Source of the DNA: Amaurobius ferox
Lineage: Eukaryota > Arthropoda > Arachnida > Araneae > Amaurobiidae
Direction: 5' to 3'
Length of the DNA: 64,000 nt
Assembly: GCA_951213105.1 (NCBI GenBank)
Contig: OX578140.1
Location: 119,395,653-119,459,652 of the forward strand
The notes beneath the pieces are model-generated. The model had not been told where the DNA came from and ran no database searches. It saw only the letters and a list, made by a program, of their open reading frames with translations. Both the position numbers and the translations under genes were made by a program. Shown here piece by piece: positions 21,843 through 33,202 of this stretch (the stretch's first letter is position 1; each line of letters starts with the position of its first letter).

Positions 21843-21846
<4 letters not shown>
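21103..21846 (+). mobile_element. hAT element fragment with transposase C-terminus
   Basis: The inverted ends are TAGGGTGACCAA (from 21111) and TTGGTCACCCTA (to 21838). The flanks ACATACAC and ACAGACAC differ at one of 8 positions, consistent with a hAT target duplication. The interior keeps only the C-terminal transposase region on the + strand. It is an internally deleted 728-bp copy. Confidence 0.8.
21415..21620 (+). pseudogene. hAT transposase C-terminal dimerisation region remnant
   Basis: The + strand frame from 21415 reads IPGSNTHTERIFSLINKWTD, then QRNQSSLQLQLIKSKLMI. This matches the hAT-C region, where a Ser-Asn-Ala/Thr-x-x-Glu-Arg-x-Phe-Ser motif contains the third catalytic Glu, followed by a Thr-Asp-x-Arg-Asn segment. 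A stop follows at about 21559, then degraded sequence (NLHKKITKCL). The rest of the protein is missing. Confidence 0.8.
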
Positions 21847-21878
<32 letters not shown>

Positions 21879-24800
21879 ATAATAATAGTAGTTTGAAAGT
21901 CCAATGAAAGAAAAGTGAGAAGCTGTAACTCGAAAAACCCAACTTTCTAACAAGCTTACAAAATAAAAGTATAAATCTGCAAATCTACAATCATATGAAA
22001 AAAAAAAATAAAAAAAAAAATTTCGAATCATCAAGTTAAAGAAATCATCAAAAAGCAATGGTATGGAAACAATAAAAGAAAAACAAATGAAATCCAAACA
22101 TGAATGCTATACATGTGGACAAGGGCTAAGTCTAAATCATGGATTTGTTCACTTATCTAAAACTATTCCTCAAGTCCCAAGTATTTTGTTGAAGCAAACA
22201 CAAAAATGTATGTTTCTGAAGAAATAGATAGATTATATCAATAAACTATTTCTACTTGGACAACATACATAAAGAAAAAAAGTAAATGGTAACAAGAATA
22301 CCTGGAACATAACACTACAAATGCACGAACCTGTTGAACCCGGGAACCTAGAATGAAGAGACCAGTGTTGTCATTCGCAAAGGAAAAAGAAATGATCTGT
22401 TGCCATTCCTAAGAAATAAATAACAGTAATGCGAAAAGGCAGGGAAAAAGTGATAATATACATTCAGAGCTACCAAAAGGAGGTGCTAATAATAGAAAGG
22501 CTAATGTTTAAGTGGATGTAAAAATAAAATATTATTAAAACAAGAGAATGGAGATATCAGGCTAATATAAAAAACTGTGAATAGAATTATGAAAATCCAG
22601 CTAATCTAAATTTTTTAACTATGCCATTTACAAAATAAGAGGGATATTTATATAAATTGCTGGTAATTTTAAGATTATTTATATGTATTGTATAGCATGA
22701 CATTTTTTATCAGATAATCTATAATTTCTAAAAAGCTGATTAAGTATAATATTTCTAAACAATAGAATCGAGTTACAGGAATTAAATGGTAAGATTTTAT
22801 TAATGTTAAAATTAAAAGTCTTTTTTATCATATAGATTAGTAACAACAATTCTATTAGAAGATTCAATAGTACACACATGTATATATTTACACAAAAAAA
22901 TACTTGTGATAATGTGGCTACTGGATACTAAGTGATAATTTGAATTTTCATGTCTACAGGGCATTAAAATGAAAAATGAAATAGGAAAAATATTCAAAAG
23001 ATTACCTTTTTCTATCAATGATATTTGTTCTATGTATCAAGTCTACTTTTATTTATTCAAAAAAAGGTAATTAAACAGTACTAATAATAAAAATTAGCTC
23101 CTAAAATTAAAAAAAAAATTCCATAAATTCCTACCTAAAATTTGTAAAAAATCTGCTATGATCCCTGTATTTAGTTAATTGCATAAATTACAACTTTTTA
23201 TTGGGATTAGATTGGAGACCCTGACTCTCGACTAGTACCGCCGATAAAATTTTCAGGTTCCTATGCAGTAAATACTCCCCCCTATTACCCCCTTCTTTAC
23301 ACGTTATTAAATACTGACCTTTTATTGTAAACAGTTTATGTGGCCTGAGGCTCTTATTCGGGAATAAAATTTTGGGAATAAAATTTTTTTAATCCCAATA
23401 TCTCACAGGATTGGGAAATTAATTTTACTTTTAAAGGACACCTTATTTTATATTCTTGCATTTCAATTTATTTATCTATAAATATTACATATATAATACC
23501 ATGCTGAAATTAGCATTCAAACTGTGTTGCTTTTTTAACATTTTGCTTAAAAATCTTGTTTTGCTAAAACATTTTAGACCATTTCATGTAAAAAATTAAC
23601 ATCAATAGGTTCAGAACATAGCAGACTAACAATAAAAAGGAATTTTAATTGTTCATGGAAATACAAATGATGTGATAAATTCCCTCATGCTATTCTCTGT
23701 TTGCAAATTTATAATTTGGTAAACTGGTCGTGATGGAAAGAGGAAGATATTGAGAACTAGGGTCATGTATATCGAATGGAGAAGCCAGCGAATTATTATT
23801 GATGTAAAATCGTCATTGCTGCAACCAGAGGGAGTTTAGGTCTGTACACACACCATTTGAATAATTTTTTATTCTTAATTAAATAGTGAATTTTAGGTAT
23901 GATACATATAGAATAAATAAAATAAATATTTTAATTTTGCTAACAATAGTAAAATAAATCACACCATTCTTAACTACAACATTAATATTGAAATTTGTTA
24001 CAAGCAAGGATCACATTTGATAAAATGCACCAAACAAATCAATTTATATATATATATATATAAATCTTCCGAGTTCTTTACCACTACTTTTAAAAGTGTT
24101 ATAAAATATTATATAAAACTTTTCCTTTTAATTATCTATTATGCAAAATACAGTCTTGTTACTCTATTATATAAAATCTTATTATAGAACATTGTTATAA
24201 AATATGGAATAATTTCAGAAAAATTGATTTATCATCTGAACGAATGCGATTTTCTGGAGTAAACATTGCTACAATTTTTTATCAGTTTAGGTTTTAGGTT
24301 TACTAGAACTGGACTATCACATTAGTTCATGATTTTATTTATTATTTGATAAATGGAATAAATAGTAGGTCTACCATACCTGACTGAAAATATTTTGACA
24401 GTAGTGCAATTTTACAGTTGAGATTTTAGTATGTATATCAAATGACATTATAATGGAAAATCGGTTAATTAGTAACAGTAAGCATAAATTTGTTTTCAGG
24501 TAAACATCTTGTATTTATTTCAATTCGATAGTAAAGGAAAATCAGGATTTGCCCAGAAAGTGCTAAAGCGATTCAGAGATTTTAGCTAAAAATCTAAAGA
24601 TTTGCATTTGCCAGTTTAAAACCTTATTGAAATCTAATCTCCCTAGAACAAGCTTCTAATAGAAAAACTTTCAGATATAATGAACATTTGTATAAAATAT
24701 GGACCAACTGTCAATACATTTTTACATGAACAATGATTTTTAGTATATCCAGTGATCATTTATTTGTCTAAAGTAAATTTGCAATACATTAAGCAATAAT

Positions 24801-24957
24801 GTATATGGGAACTATCTAGTAACTTTAGAATAATGCTCATGTGTACTATGTGACATATATACTGCAAAATGTAACTGGTTGATATTGAACAAATTGTGTA
24901 TAAAATTTTTAAATAAGAGACATCATGAAATAATAAATACACATCTGTAAGCTATAT
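21847..24957. other. AT-rich intergenic or intronic sequence
   Basis: It contains an (AT)n run at 21847-21874, poly-A at 21999-22020, (TA)n near 24046-24062 and many AT-rich non-coding stretches. No exon-like segment, terminal repeat or RNA gene was recognised on either strand. Confidence 0.5.
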
Positions 24958-25139
24958 TACACTCTTTTGCAAAAAAAACCAAACAAACCCCAAAGCACCA
25001 TGAAGAAAGTAACTGTTTTTATTGAAATCAAATATGCATGCAGTTCAAACATAAGTAATGAAATGATTATAAATTCAAGGCCACAGAACTCATCAATGGT
25101 TAGCAATTGCACATTGAATTTTCAAATCAGTAATTGGTG

Positions 25140-26430
25140 AAACCCCCCTTGGCGGCAATGCATGCTTGTATATGTCTAGGTAAGGAGTAATAAAATTTCC
25201 CAATGTCATCCTGCGATACATTCTGCCAGGTATTCCTCAATTGTTGCTTCAGATCTACCACATTTCTGGATGCCCAAATCTGGCGGCCTAATATGTCTCA
25301 TACATGCTTGATTGGCGAAAGGTCTGGTGACCTTTAGGAACATTATTAACAGCATGGAGACAGTCCACAAATATGCGAGCCGTATGTGGGGTAGCATTAT
25401 CTTGTTGAAAAACTGCTCCAGAATGACGTGCCATGAAAAGTAACGCAAACAGTTGCAGGATTTCATCAACATATTGTTGAGCTGTTAAAGTTGTATGCAG
25501 GATGACTAGGGGCTATCATAAAAGATAGCACCCCCACACCATCACACCAGAAGTAATAGCTGTGTGCCTGTTGTTGTTGAGAGCCAGACCATCCAACCTA
25601 CCAGAAAAGTGTAAGGTAACTGTTTGGACGATTGGGAAGAGCTACCCAATTTAGACAGGAACCCAGTGGGGGAGACATCCACAGGGACCGTACCCTCCTT
25701 CCCCTACCACCACCTCTCGGAAGGACTTATGAACCCAGATGTTTAATATGATCGTACTCCGCGTGAACACGGTGGCACTTTTGGCAGCGGAGGGAATCGA
25801 ACCCGGGCCTACCGAGTGCAGTTCCTGCATGCTAACCACTGGACTATCACACCCCACTGTGTGCCTGTGTGAAACAAAGGCTGATTAGGACTGCTGACCC
25901 TGGCACCTCCACATATGTACCCGATGGTCATCTGCTGAAAGACAAGTGTGATTCATCACTGAACACTATGCGATGCCAGTCTGCTGGTAGCCATGCTGCT
26001 TGGCTATGACACCACTCCAAACGACTCTGTCGATGTTGTGGGGTTATGGGCAGATGTCTTAATGGCTGCCGTGAGCATAACCCCACCTCAGCTAAGCTCT
26101 GTGAGATTGTGGAAGGTACAATGGATGGTATGGAAAAGGCTGTAGCACATTGGATAGCGGACAATGATGCCATTGGGTCAGTTCGGGCCTGTCGCACAAT
26201 CATCCAATCTTGCCTCGCATTTGTGCACCTCAGCCTTCCAGAGTCTTCATTCCACCAATGAGTTCCTTGCAGCAACCATTGCTGCCAGCACCTTTGCACA
26301 GCAGTGTCTGTTCGGTGCAGGTGATGACCTATTGCTCGGTATGATCAGCCAGCTTCACACATCCTGACTATACAACCACGTTCGAACTCGTCTAATTGCT
26401 TATAAGGTCTAATTGCTATGCGGCAATGTC
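25140..26430 (-). pseudogene. Tc1-like transposase, broken
   Basis: On the minus strand the helix-turn-helix is visible as EFERGCIVRMCEAG-SYRAIG (one stop), then RCWQQWLLQGTHWWNEDSGR, IVRQARTDPMASL and LCSRQPLRHLPITPQHRQ. WHRIVFSDESHLSF carries the first catalytic Asp near 25935. After the SINE come FQQDNATPHTARIFVDCLH (second Asp) and RSPDLSPIKHV (the third DDE-region motif), then LGRQIWASRNVVDLKQQLRN to the C-terminus near 25140. At least two frame breaks, one stop and the SINE inactivate it. It once cut and pasted the element at TA sites. Confidence 0.88.
25560..25868 (-). mobile_element. tRNA-headed SINE, 12-bp TSD, inside the Tc1 element
   Basis: CTGTGTGCCTGT is duplicated at 25560-25571 and 25857-25868. 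On the minus strand the head carries a B box GGGTTCGATTCC and an A-box region, then the body (CGGAGTACGATCA, CTTCCGAGAGGT, GGGGAAGGAGGGTACGGTCC), and it ends in a (CAA)n-type tail. Pol III A and B boxes identify the head as tRNA-derived. The insertion lies between the first and second catalytic Asp codons of the Tc1 transposase. Confidence 0.92.
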
Positions 26431-26682
26431 GTAATGACATTATTGTTTGTGTCTCCACGGAACTGCAACTCCGATAACGAGCAAAGATAAACCGTCCACA
26501 TTTTTAACCTGTTTTATAGGATTCTAGTTGCGCAGTAGGAACACATGATATGACCGAAGTTAACACTCATTGGCTTTGCAAATGTAAACATTTACATACT
26601 TGTTACAAAAGAATTTGCTTGCGAAATTTCAAGTTGATCGGATTATTTTTTAGCGGTGCTTAGTTTTTTTTGCAAGAGTGTA

Positions 26683-27481
26683 TGATCCCAGGACAGCCAC
26701 AGGATGGATATATAAAAACAGTTCTCTGATGGATATATAAAAACTCATCTCCAGGGGTGCTTTGCCCCCTAGAGGTATGCCTGAAGGAAATACTGGGAGA
26801 GAGGGGGGTAATCGTAAAAAAAAAAAAAAAAAAAAAATCGAAGAAAGTTTTAAGTTCTTCATTTTAGGGTGCTATAGCACCAATTATAATTTTTTCTCTT
26901 TGCTTTGATGCCATATTATAAAAATAAGATCAAGTCTATAGCTTTCTTGGGGAGTTGAGATACAGACTCCTAAAATTAGGTTTTGTCATGTCACTTATGA
27001 ACTTATGATATATACTTGACAGACATTACAGCTTGGGAGTACGTAACACTGCAACGTTACTAAAATAAAGGAGATGTATTAAAGATTTAACATGATGAAT
27101 CCATTCACATAGGAATTACTTGTTTAGTGCTACGATAAGCTATGCAATTTTACTCATGCAATAAATATGAAAGATTACAAAATTTTGGTTATTATATCGA
27201 CCATTCATTACTTAAGTGAATAGAGCATTGAGTGTTTCAAGATAAACCTCCGAAATGCACCTGCCTATCTGTACCAAATTTGATTGGAAATGGACTGACA
27301 AGTCCGACATAATGCCATTTCATACATACAAGAGGAAGAACATTCATAATTATATAAGACTAGAAAATGTATCCAACGTTACACAGGAGTTAAAGCATTG
27401 TAATTATGTAAAATAACAAAATATATAATTTTTATTCGTATAAATAATAGTGAAAATTGCATACAAGCCCTGTACATCGAC
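26683..27481. other. Unassigned sequence with low-copy repeat
   Basis: The segment 26735-26830 (CTCCAGGGGTGCTTTGCCCCC, CTGAAGGAAATA, poly-A) resembles 28245-28310, so a small dispersed repeat is likely. The rest is AT-rich with no gene. Confidence 0.4.
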
Positions 27482-27793
27482 ACAATTGGCATAATGGGCG
27501 CGGTAGCCCATTGGTTAGCGCGCTGGAGTTGCGCTCAGTAGGCCCGGGTTCGATTCCAGCCGCTGCCAAAACTGCCGCCGTGTTCACACGGAGTACGATC
27601 ACGTTAAACATGTGAGTCCGTAAGTCCTTCCGAGAGGTTGGTGGTAGGGGAAGGAGGGTACGGTCCCTGTGGATGCCTCCCCCACTGGGTTCCGGTCTAA
27701 ATTGGGTGGCACTTCCCGGCCGTCCAAACAGTTACCTTACACCTTTCTGGTAGGTCGGACGGTCTGGGTCTCAAGAACAACAATTGGCATAAT
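27482..27793 (+). mobile_element. tRNA-headed SINE, best-preserved copy, 14-bp TSD
   Basis: ACAATTGGCATAAT is duplicated at 27482-27495 and 27780-27793. The head GGGCGCGGTAGCCCATTGG contains the A box and CGGGTTCGATTCCAG the B box. The spacing and conserved GGTTCGATTCC show a tRNA origin, although the intact cloverleaf has decayed. The body follows with GCCGCCGTGTTCACACGG and TAAGTCCTTCCGAGAGG. The 3' end reads GGTCTGGGTCTCAAGAACAA. It is about 284 bp. This copy can serve as the reference for the family. Confidence 0.93.
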
Positions 27794-28694
27794 AATCCTC
27801 CCCCCTTCAAATAGCAAAACTAAAACCCATCACTAGAGGAGACTATGTTCAATGAAAATATACTGATGAACATGATTTAAATCTTAGTTTCAACAATCTT
27901 AGCACAATTGGGCAAACATATATTAGCCGCATATCATCCGCAAACAATGTAATTTTTATATTTCCAATAAATAGGCGCCTGCAACTTTAATAAGACAGAT
28001 ACAATTAGCAGCACTCATTGCAGCAAAATATTATTAAATAGTGATTGGTAAGACTTGCCTACTCAAGAATGAAAGAAGATATACTCTATATTGAGTAAGC
28101 ATACTGAAATGAAAAGGTCCAGAGTATCTAAACCATTCTCCACTCGCAACTGAAAATGCCTTTCCACGTAATGTGAGAACAATTTTTACATTATTTACCC
28201 TTCTTCCTTTCATGACCACCATAAACTAGAGTGTCTGTACATCATAAAAAAACTTCTCCCCACAGGGGACTTGTCGACCCCTGAAGGAAATAAGTAAGAG
28301 GGGGAAAGCAAAATACAATTTTTTACAGATCAATATTTGGTTTATTTAAAAATTGCTGGAAATCTATTTATAGTAGCACAAAAATTTAGGCATCTATCGA
28401 AAGCTGGAATTCTATTCATAGACACTGCATCTTTCAATTTTGAATGTTATGAAATGCAAATTGATAAAAGTCTGTTAAACATTTAGTTTTGACTTTTCTT
28501 AGTGACTCTCAATTTCAATTAATTATTAAAAATACTTAACAATAATTTAAATGAGAAGTAAAAACTAGAAGTAAACTTAAATTTCTGTTGCTTTGATATT
28601 CTGAAAGTAAAATTGAAATATGTTGATTTTTGGAGGATCTATGTTATCCAGCAACAGCACTAAAACGGCCATACATTAACATGGAAGGTGAAGC
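27794..28694. other. Unassigned AT-rich sequence
   Basis: Apart from the low-copy repeat at 28245-28310 shared with 26735-26830, no structure was recognised. A minus open frame at 28034-28222 has no known motif. Confidence 0.4.
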
Positions 28695-28773
28695 TTGCGA
28701 CTGATGGTTGTTGTTGAGATCCAGACCGTCCGACCTACCAGAAAGGTGTAAGGTAACCGTTGCGACTGATGGT
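28695..28773 (-). mobile_element. 5'-truncated SINE (51 bp) with TSD
   Basis: TTGCGACTGATGGT occurs at 28695-28708 and 28760-28773. The 51 bp between are only the 3' end of the SINE on the minus strand (GTTACCTTACACCTTTCTGG to the CAA tail). A truncated 5' end with an intact duplication is what interrupted LINE-mediated reverse transcription produces. Confidence 0.85.
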
Positions 28774-29035
28774 GATGAAGCTCCTTAAATGTGCTTCAAG
28801 AAATCATTTTGTTATGGTTTCTATAATTACATGTATACCTAATTAAAATGCTTTTGTTTCTTAAACTGCTTTGTGTGTTCTACATGTTACCTGTATGCTA
28901 CTATAAATGCATATTAGTTTTCCTGAACGTACCCTTTTCCATTGCATGTACTTTAAAGTTTTTATAGCTACAATCAATGTTATAACATTTTTTATAGCTA
29001 TATATTCAAACACAGATGCTTTTGTCTGTTTTTGT

Positions 29036-29227
29036 AGGCTAAAATTAACAAATATGACTAAAAGGTTAAAACATTACATTAATTTGAGACATTTATTGGC
29101 TATCGTGTTTGAACCCGGCCTAATCATTCTGTGCAAAACCAGCACCTATGTAGAAACTGAGTATATTTTGCAAACAGAATGGAACCAGACATTAGATAAA
29201 GAAGATTTAGAGTTGCCACATACCTAA
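29036..29227 (+). other. Candidate 3' exon or chance open frame
   Basis: A strong polypyrimidine-AG acceptor (TTTTGTCTGTTTTTGTAG) precedes an open frame reading LTNMTKRLKHYINLRHLL...EPGLIILCKTSTYVETEY and ending at a stop near 29227. The composition looks coding, but I do not recognise it. No compatible donor to the exon at 33118 was found. It may be a terminal exon, an exon of another gene, or chance. Confidence 0.3.
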
Positions 29228-29974
29228 CTCTCAGTTCTCTATATAGTTATCTCCTACTAAGTTAGGGGAAACTCTTGTACTTAAGACCACCCAGCTTTAT
29301 TTTAATAATATTTATTTTATAGCATTATTATTCTTTGAGGTAAGTGTCAACATGGTTTAAAATCTTAGCATCCAATTTGAATGAAAGAAGAAAAACAGCA
29401 GTTAAGTAAAAGTTTTAATTTGATGGTCAAAAGTAAAATTCTTTATCATTTTGATATTGTTCTTTTGAAGGTAGGTACAAAGTTTTGTTTTTATGTGTGA
29501 CAGTTAGTTTTGGTCATAAGCTAAGGGAAATGATGGAATATTAACAAATCTGAATATTTATAAAGTTTTGCCTGTGGAAGCAATTTAATAAAAAGTGGCT
29601 ATGCCCTGCACCTAGGGCCACATTCTTACCTTATACAGTAGTACTTAGGTACAATATTGTTATTTGTGTAGCTAATTTAAAAAATAGGATATAAAGGACT
29701 GAAAAGATTTTTTATGTTGTGAGAATAAATATATTTATAATGTAAGTTTAGAACTTTTGTTTGGCACCATAAAGGAAACTATTGCTGGTGTCTGTTGCCA
29801 GAATTCAATTGACACCATTTGGCTTCATCATCATCACTCATCATGCCTAGTGGCACATGCCTTCAGTTTATGTCATCATCCTGGTCAATCCTGTGCCGCA
29901 ATCCTTGCTTCTGACCAGCTCACCCATGCCATCAGATTTATCTCTTGTTACCATATGGCTTACTGAATCATATT

Positions 29975-31470
29975 AGTATTGGTGCCTTTATTCAGGCTGA
30001 TTTTTGTGTATCAGGCTTATAGTCAGTAAATAAAAATACATTCAGAGATGATGAATATTTGAGTTCTCATGTAACAAATACACAATCCAACTGAAAATGA
30101 TTCCAACTTAGAATTTGATTGTGAATAGGTTTATTAATAGTCATAAGTGACAGATAAAAAGGATACCTCTGCTGAAATTTGTCAGCCTTCTACATCAAAC
30201 ACCGAATTAATGCAATATATAACACTAGAACAAGTGTGCCCTTTTCTTAAGGCTAAACCTCATATTACAAAAAGTGATGGACAAAAGTCTGGTAAGTAAA
30301 GAATTCTTATTGGTACAGATGTAGTATAATCACTAATGCATTTTTGGCGATTTTAGGTGAGATTCTGGCTATCCCTGCTATGATTTGGAGAACATTCCAT
30401 TCTGGTTACCCTTCTAAGTCTTTTATCACCATTTTGTCGTCTTTTGTCATCCTTTTTTTGCCCTTTCATCGCCAAGTTAAAAATCTCAAAATTCCATTCT
30501 GGCAATGCTTTTCGCATCTTTAGTCACCAACATAAAAATCACCCTTTTGTCTCCAAGGTGAAAACAGAAAATTTTCTGATTGTCATATTGTTCCACTCGT
30601 ATTTCTAATTTTGTATTTCTGTTTTTCATGTTTCATGTCTATGAACCACAGAATACTTGTTGCACAAACAGCTATTGCTATGCGCGACCTCAGGTGGGAT
30701 TGGATTCTGTGATGTTTTTTTAGCTGGTGAGTGTATAGTGTTAAGCCTGTGAACAAGCGGATGTAAGCCCATGTTGGAATTGCTACAGATCAACTGTTGC
30801 ACAAACAGCGACAAAAAATGCAGAAAGCATTGCCAGAATGGAATGTTGTGATTTTTACCTTGATGACTAAAGGGTGACAAAAGATGCAGAAAAGGTTGCT
30901 GGAATGAAATATTTTCCAAATCATAACAGAAATTGCCAGAATCTCACCTAAAATCGCTAAAAATGAAAAAGGGATTTTACTGCATCTGTTCCACCTTATT
31001 GATACTTCAGAGAAAGCTAAATTTGAAGAGCGGCAAAATTAAAGAAAATTATGGCCAAACAGATTAAGAAGCCTACATTTCAAGCAGAAAAAGCAAATGT
31101 GTGAATTGACTAAAAAGAAAGGGACAGTTATGAAGGCATATGGATTAGAAAATGATTATGGTGATGAGACATCTAAGGAATTACTAGATATGATGGAATC
31201 TTCAGATTCTGCAAATGATATGGATTTTGTAGTAGCTGATGGGAAGGGTATCAAATTGAAAAAGGAAACTATTGCTTAACAAAATTAGTTCAGAAGATAA
31301 GTATACAATAAAATACCTAAAACGAATCAGTAAAGAGTCATAAAGTTTCTACAACTTATGTGATTAGCAGAGATGGTATTGTTTTTAAGTTACCTGAACC
31401 CAAAACTATTGGAGGATGTTTAATATTTACTTTTGACAACAGTTTTTCAAATTACAATGGGGAATAATAC
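29975..31470 (+). pseudogene. pogo-type transposase C-terminal remnant
   Basis: In order on the + strand: AFIQADFCVSGL then SVNKNTFRDDEYLSSHVT (near 29985-30080), matching the F-xxG-PVN-N-F-D-DF-S-VT end of the DDE domain. Next are ITLEQVCPFLKAKPHIT and DGQKSGK (30215-30297), then RILIDTSEKAKFEER (split by the foldback element, resuming at 31002). An acidic stretch LLDMMESSDSANDMDF follows, and the tail reads RDGIVFKLPEPKTIGG near 31370-31410. Stops and shifts break it, and the catalytic core upstream is not recognisable. Assignment is by the order of these motifs. Confidence 0.75.
30306..31001. mobile_element. Foldback transposon with long imperfect inverted repeats, 7-bp TSD
   Basis: CTTATTG is duplicated at 30306-30312 and 30995-31001. 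The 682 bp between have inverted arms of roughly 200-250 bp: GCGATTTTAGGTGAGATTCTGGC at 30338-30360 pairs with its complement near 30935-30957, and CATTCTGGCAATGCTTT near 30494 pairs with its complement near 30824. No coding sequence was seen. Mutator-like or hAT origin is possible. A related middle segment lies at 32396-32660. Confidence 0.82.
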
Positions 31471-31478
31471 AAATATTC

Positions 31479-31482
<4 letters not shown>

Positions 31483-31511
<29 letters not shown>
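31483..31511. repeat. (TTA)n microsatellite
   Basis: About nine TTA/ATT units lie inside the 3' part of the pogo-type element. Confidence 0.9.
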
Positions 31512-31512
<1 letters not shown>

Positions 31513-31941
31513 TGTGATTTGAGTGATCAGATTTTATTTAATCTATATTTTTTATATTATATCATGTTAATATTTCATAAAAGTTCGATTCGAATGTTAA
31601 ATTTTTCGCAGAGTTCAATGAATGCTGGTTTTTTCAATAACATTATTTTTTGTATTTTATTCATTTTATATTATATGTAGATAACAATATTAAACATGTG
31701 GCCCTAGGTACAATCTTACTGGCCTAAGATACAATACTTTCATTGTAACTGGGGCCATTTGAAATTTTTTTTTAAATTGAATATCTTTTAGGAGAAAAAA
31801 AAATCAACACTTGAACTGATTTCAGTGCAAAGGGAATAAAAGTCATAACCAGTAAGAACTGTTTTTGTTACTGAAGGTTTATTTTAATTGATATTATTAG
31901 AGCTTGAAAATTGCTGGCTGTAGGTACATGAGTTTCCCCTA

Positions 31942-33117
31942 TGTTCTAATCAAACTAGACAATTTCCCATAGAATAATTTGGCTGCTATCGTTTAAATTT
32001 TTTTACTTATTGAATTTGATAAACATATAGCTCATTCTCTTCATCTGTTATTCATTTCACAAGAACTTTATTATATTTTATATTATAGTTCACTGGTGTA
32101 AATTTAAAAGTAAGTTAATTATCAGACTAATACAGTGAAATTATGAATTTTTTAATATTAAAATTTAATACCTGGTAAAGAATTCTGTTGTTGATTTGCG
32201 GTACAGCTTTAGTATACAAAATTTGCATTTGGCGAGATTTTTGGTTTGATTAATAGCACTGTGTGGCATTAGTAGTATTGTAGCTAACTGTGCCACTTTG
32301 TGAAGCAAAGAATATGCATGTAAGAGTGCCTATTTAGTTTTGATTTGAAATGGCTCATTTCAACTGTAAAGTAAACTGTTCTTTGTAAAGTGAAAATTTC
32401 AATTTTCTGATTTTCATGTTACGTCTGCGTAGCATATGTAAGCCTGTACCCTATGAGCCATGGAACATCTGTTGCTAATTGCGACCTCCAACAGCCAGCG
32501 GGATCAGATTCTGTAATGTTTTTATAGCGGGCATAGGTCTACGTTCGAATTGCTACACAGATAAACTGTTGCATAAACGAATGTTTCCACATAGCGGCTT
32601 TCAACAGAAAATGACCATTCCTATGTAAATTTTCTGTTTCTACATTATTTTATCCATTTTTACAGTGTTGACATGTGCTATATTTTATTTTTGTATGATA
32701 TTTAAGTTTTTTGTATGTATTTTTGAATTTGACATATATTTTTCAATTATTTACACACTAAGCCTAACATGGTGTTCGTAATCACTTTTCAAACACCATC
32801 TTCCTTGGTGACATTTTTGTTCCCCAAAAAATTGTGGATTATGCTAAGATTCTGTATATTAATGCTGTTCCAGATTTGCAATGCACTCTAATTTTAAGTA
32901 TTTTTAATTATACATCAGCTAAAAATATTTTTTTATGAGAATATTAATATGTGATCTAACCTTAAATTATAATTATATAAAGGCTTCATTTTTACCTGGT
33001 TGACTAACTTATGTTTCTTTATGTATTTTATTTCAACTATCAGTGAATTTTTGTAGTAGTTAGACTCATTGTCATTATTATTATATTTTTATTTGAAAAT
33101 ATTTGCTTTATATTTAG
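31942..33117. other. Non-coding sequence, possibly intron or upstream of the host gene
   Basis: The segment 32396-32660 resembles the middle of the foldback element at 30560-30810: AATTTTCTGATT, TTGCGACCTC, GATTCTGTAATGTTTTTATAGC and GAATTGCTACA-AGAT-AACTGTTGCA. The remainder is AT-rich without features. Confidence 0.5.
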
Positions 33118-33202
33118 TGAAGCTAAAGCCTGTTTTAAATGGTAATATGGAAGCTGCTGGGGAGGCAAGCCTAGTTTTGAATAATCAGCCATATCAGAAA
33201 AT
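33118..33202 (+). CDS. Host gene exon A (unidentified protein)
   Basis: The exon is bounded by an acceptor TTTATATTTAG and a donor GTAAGC. Only one of three frames is open: KLKPVLNGNMEAAGEASLVL then NNQPYQK, beginning with the last two bases of a split codon and leaving two bases (AT) at the end. Its 85 bp are more GC-rich than the flanks, and the phase fits exon B exactly (AT+A, then GAG). The peptide is not recognised. The upstream exons were not located. It could be one internal exon of a multi-exon + strand gene. Confidence 0.55.

Larger units (their letters stand above)
24958..26682 (-). mobile_element. Tc1-like DNA transposon interrupted by a SINE
   Basis: The left end CACTCTTTTGCAAAAAAAAC (from 24960) and right end AGTTTTTTTTGCAAGAGTG (to 26680) are inverted repeats flanked by TA (24958-24959, 26681-26682), the Tc1/mariner target duplication. 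A decayed transposase runs on the minus strand. A 285-bp SINE plus its TSD is inserted at 25572-25856. Without the SINE the element is about 1.42 kb, near the usual Tc1 size. Confidence 0.9.
29263..31941 (+). mobile_element. pogo-type (Tc1/mariner) transposon carrying a foldback insertion
   Basis: GGGGAAACTC from 29265 and GAGTTTCCCC to 31939 are terminal inverted repeats extending through GTAC, flanked by TA at 29263-29264 and 31940-31941. Subterminal CCTAGG-ACAAT words occur near both ends (29610-29655 and 31699-31733). The + strand interior contains a transposase C-terminus of pogo/Tigger type, interrupted by a 682-bp foldback transposon. Without it the element is about 2.0 kb. Confidence 0.85.

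Noticed and set aside
27496..27570. Functional tRNA gene
   Set aside because: A and B boxes are present but the cloverleaf arms do not pair convincingly, and the sequence continues into a repeated SINE body.
28907..29227. 106-residue open frame as a complete gene
   Set aside because: The first half lies on AT-rich sequence before a good splice acceptor, so only the part after 29036 is kept, as a weak exon candidate.
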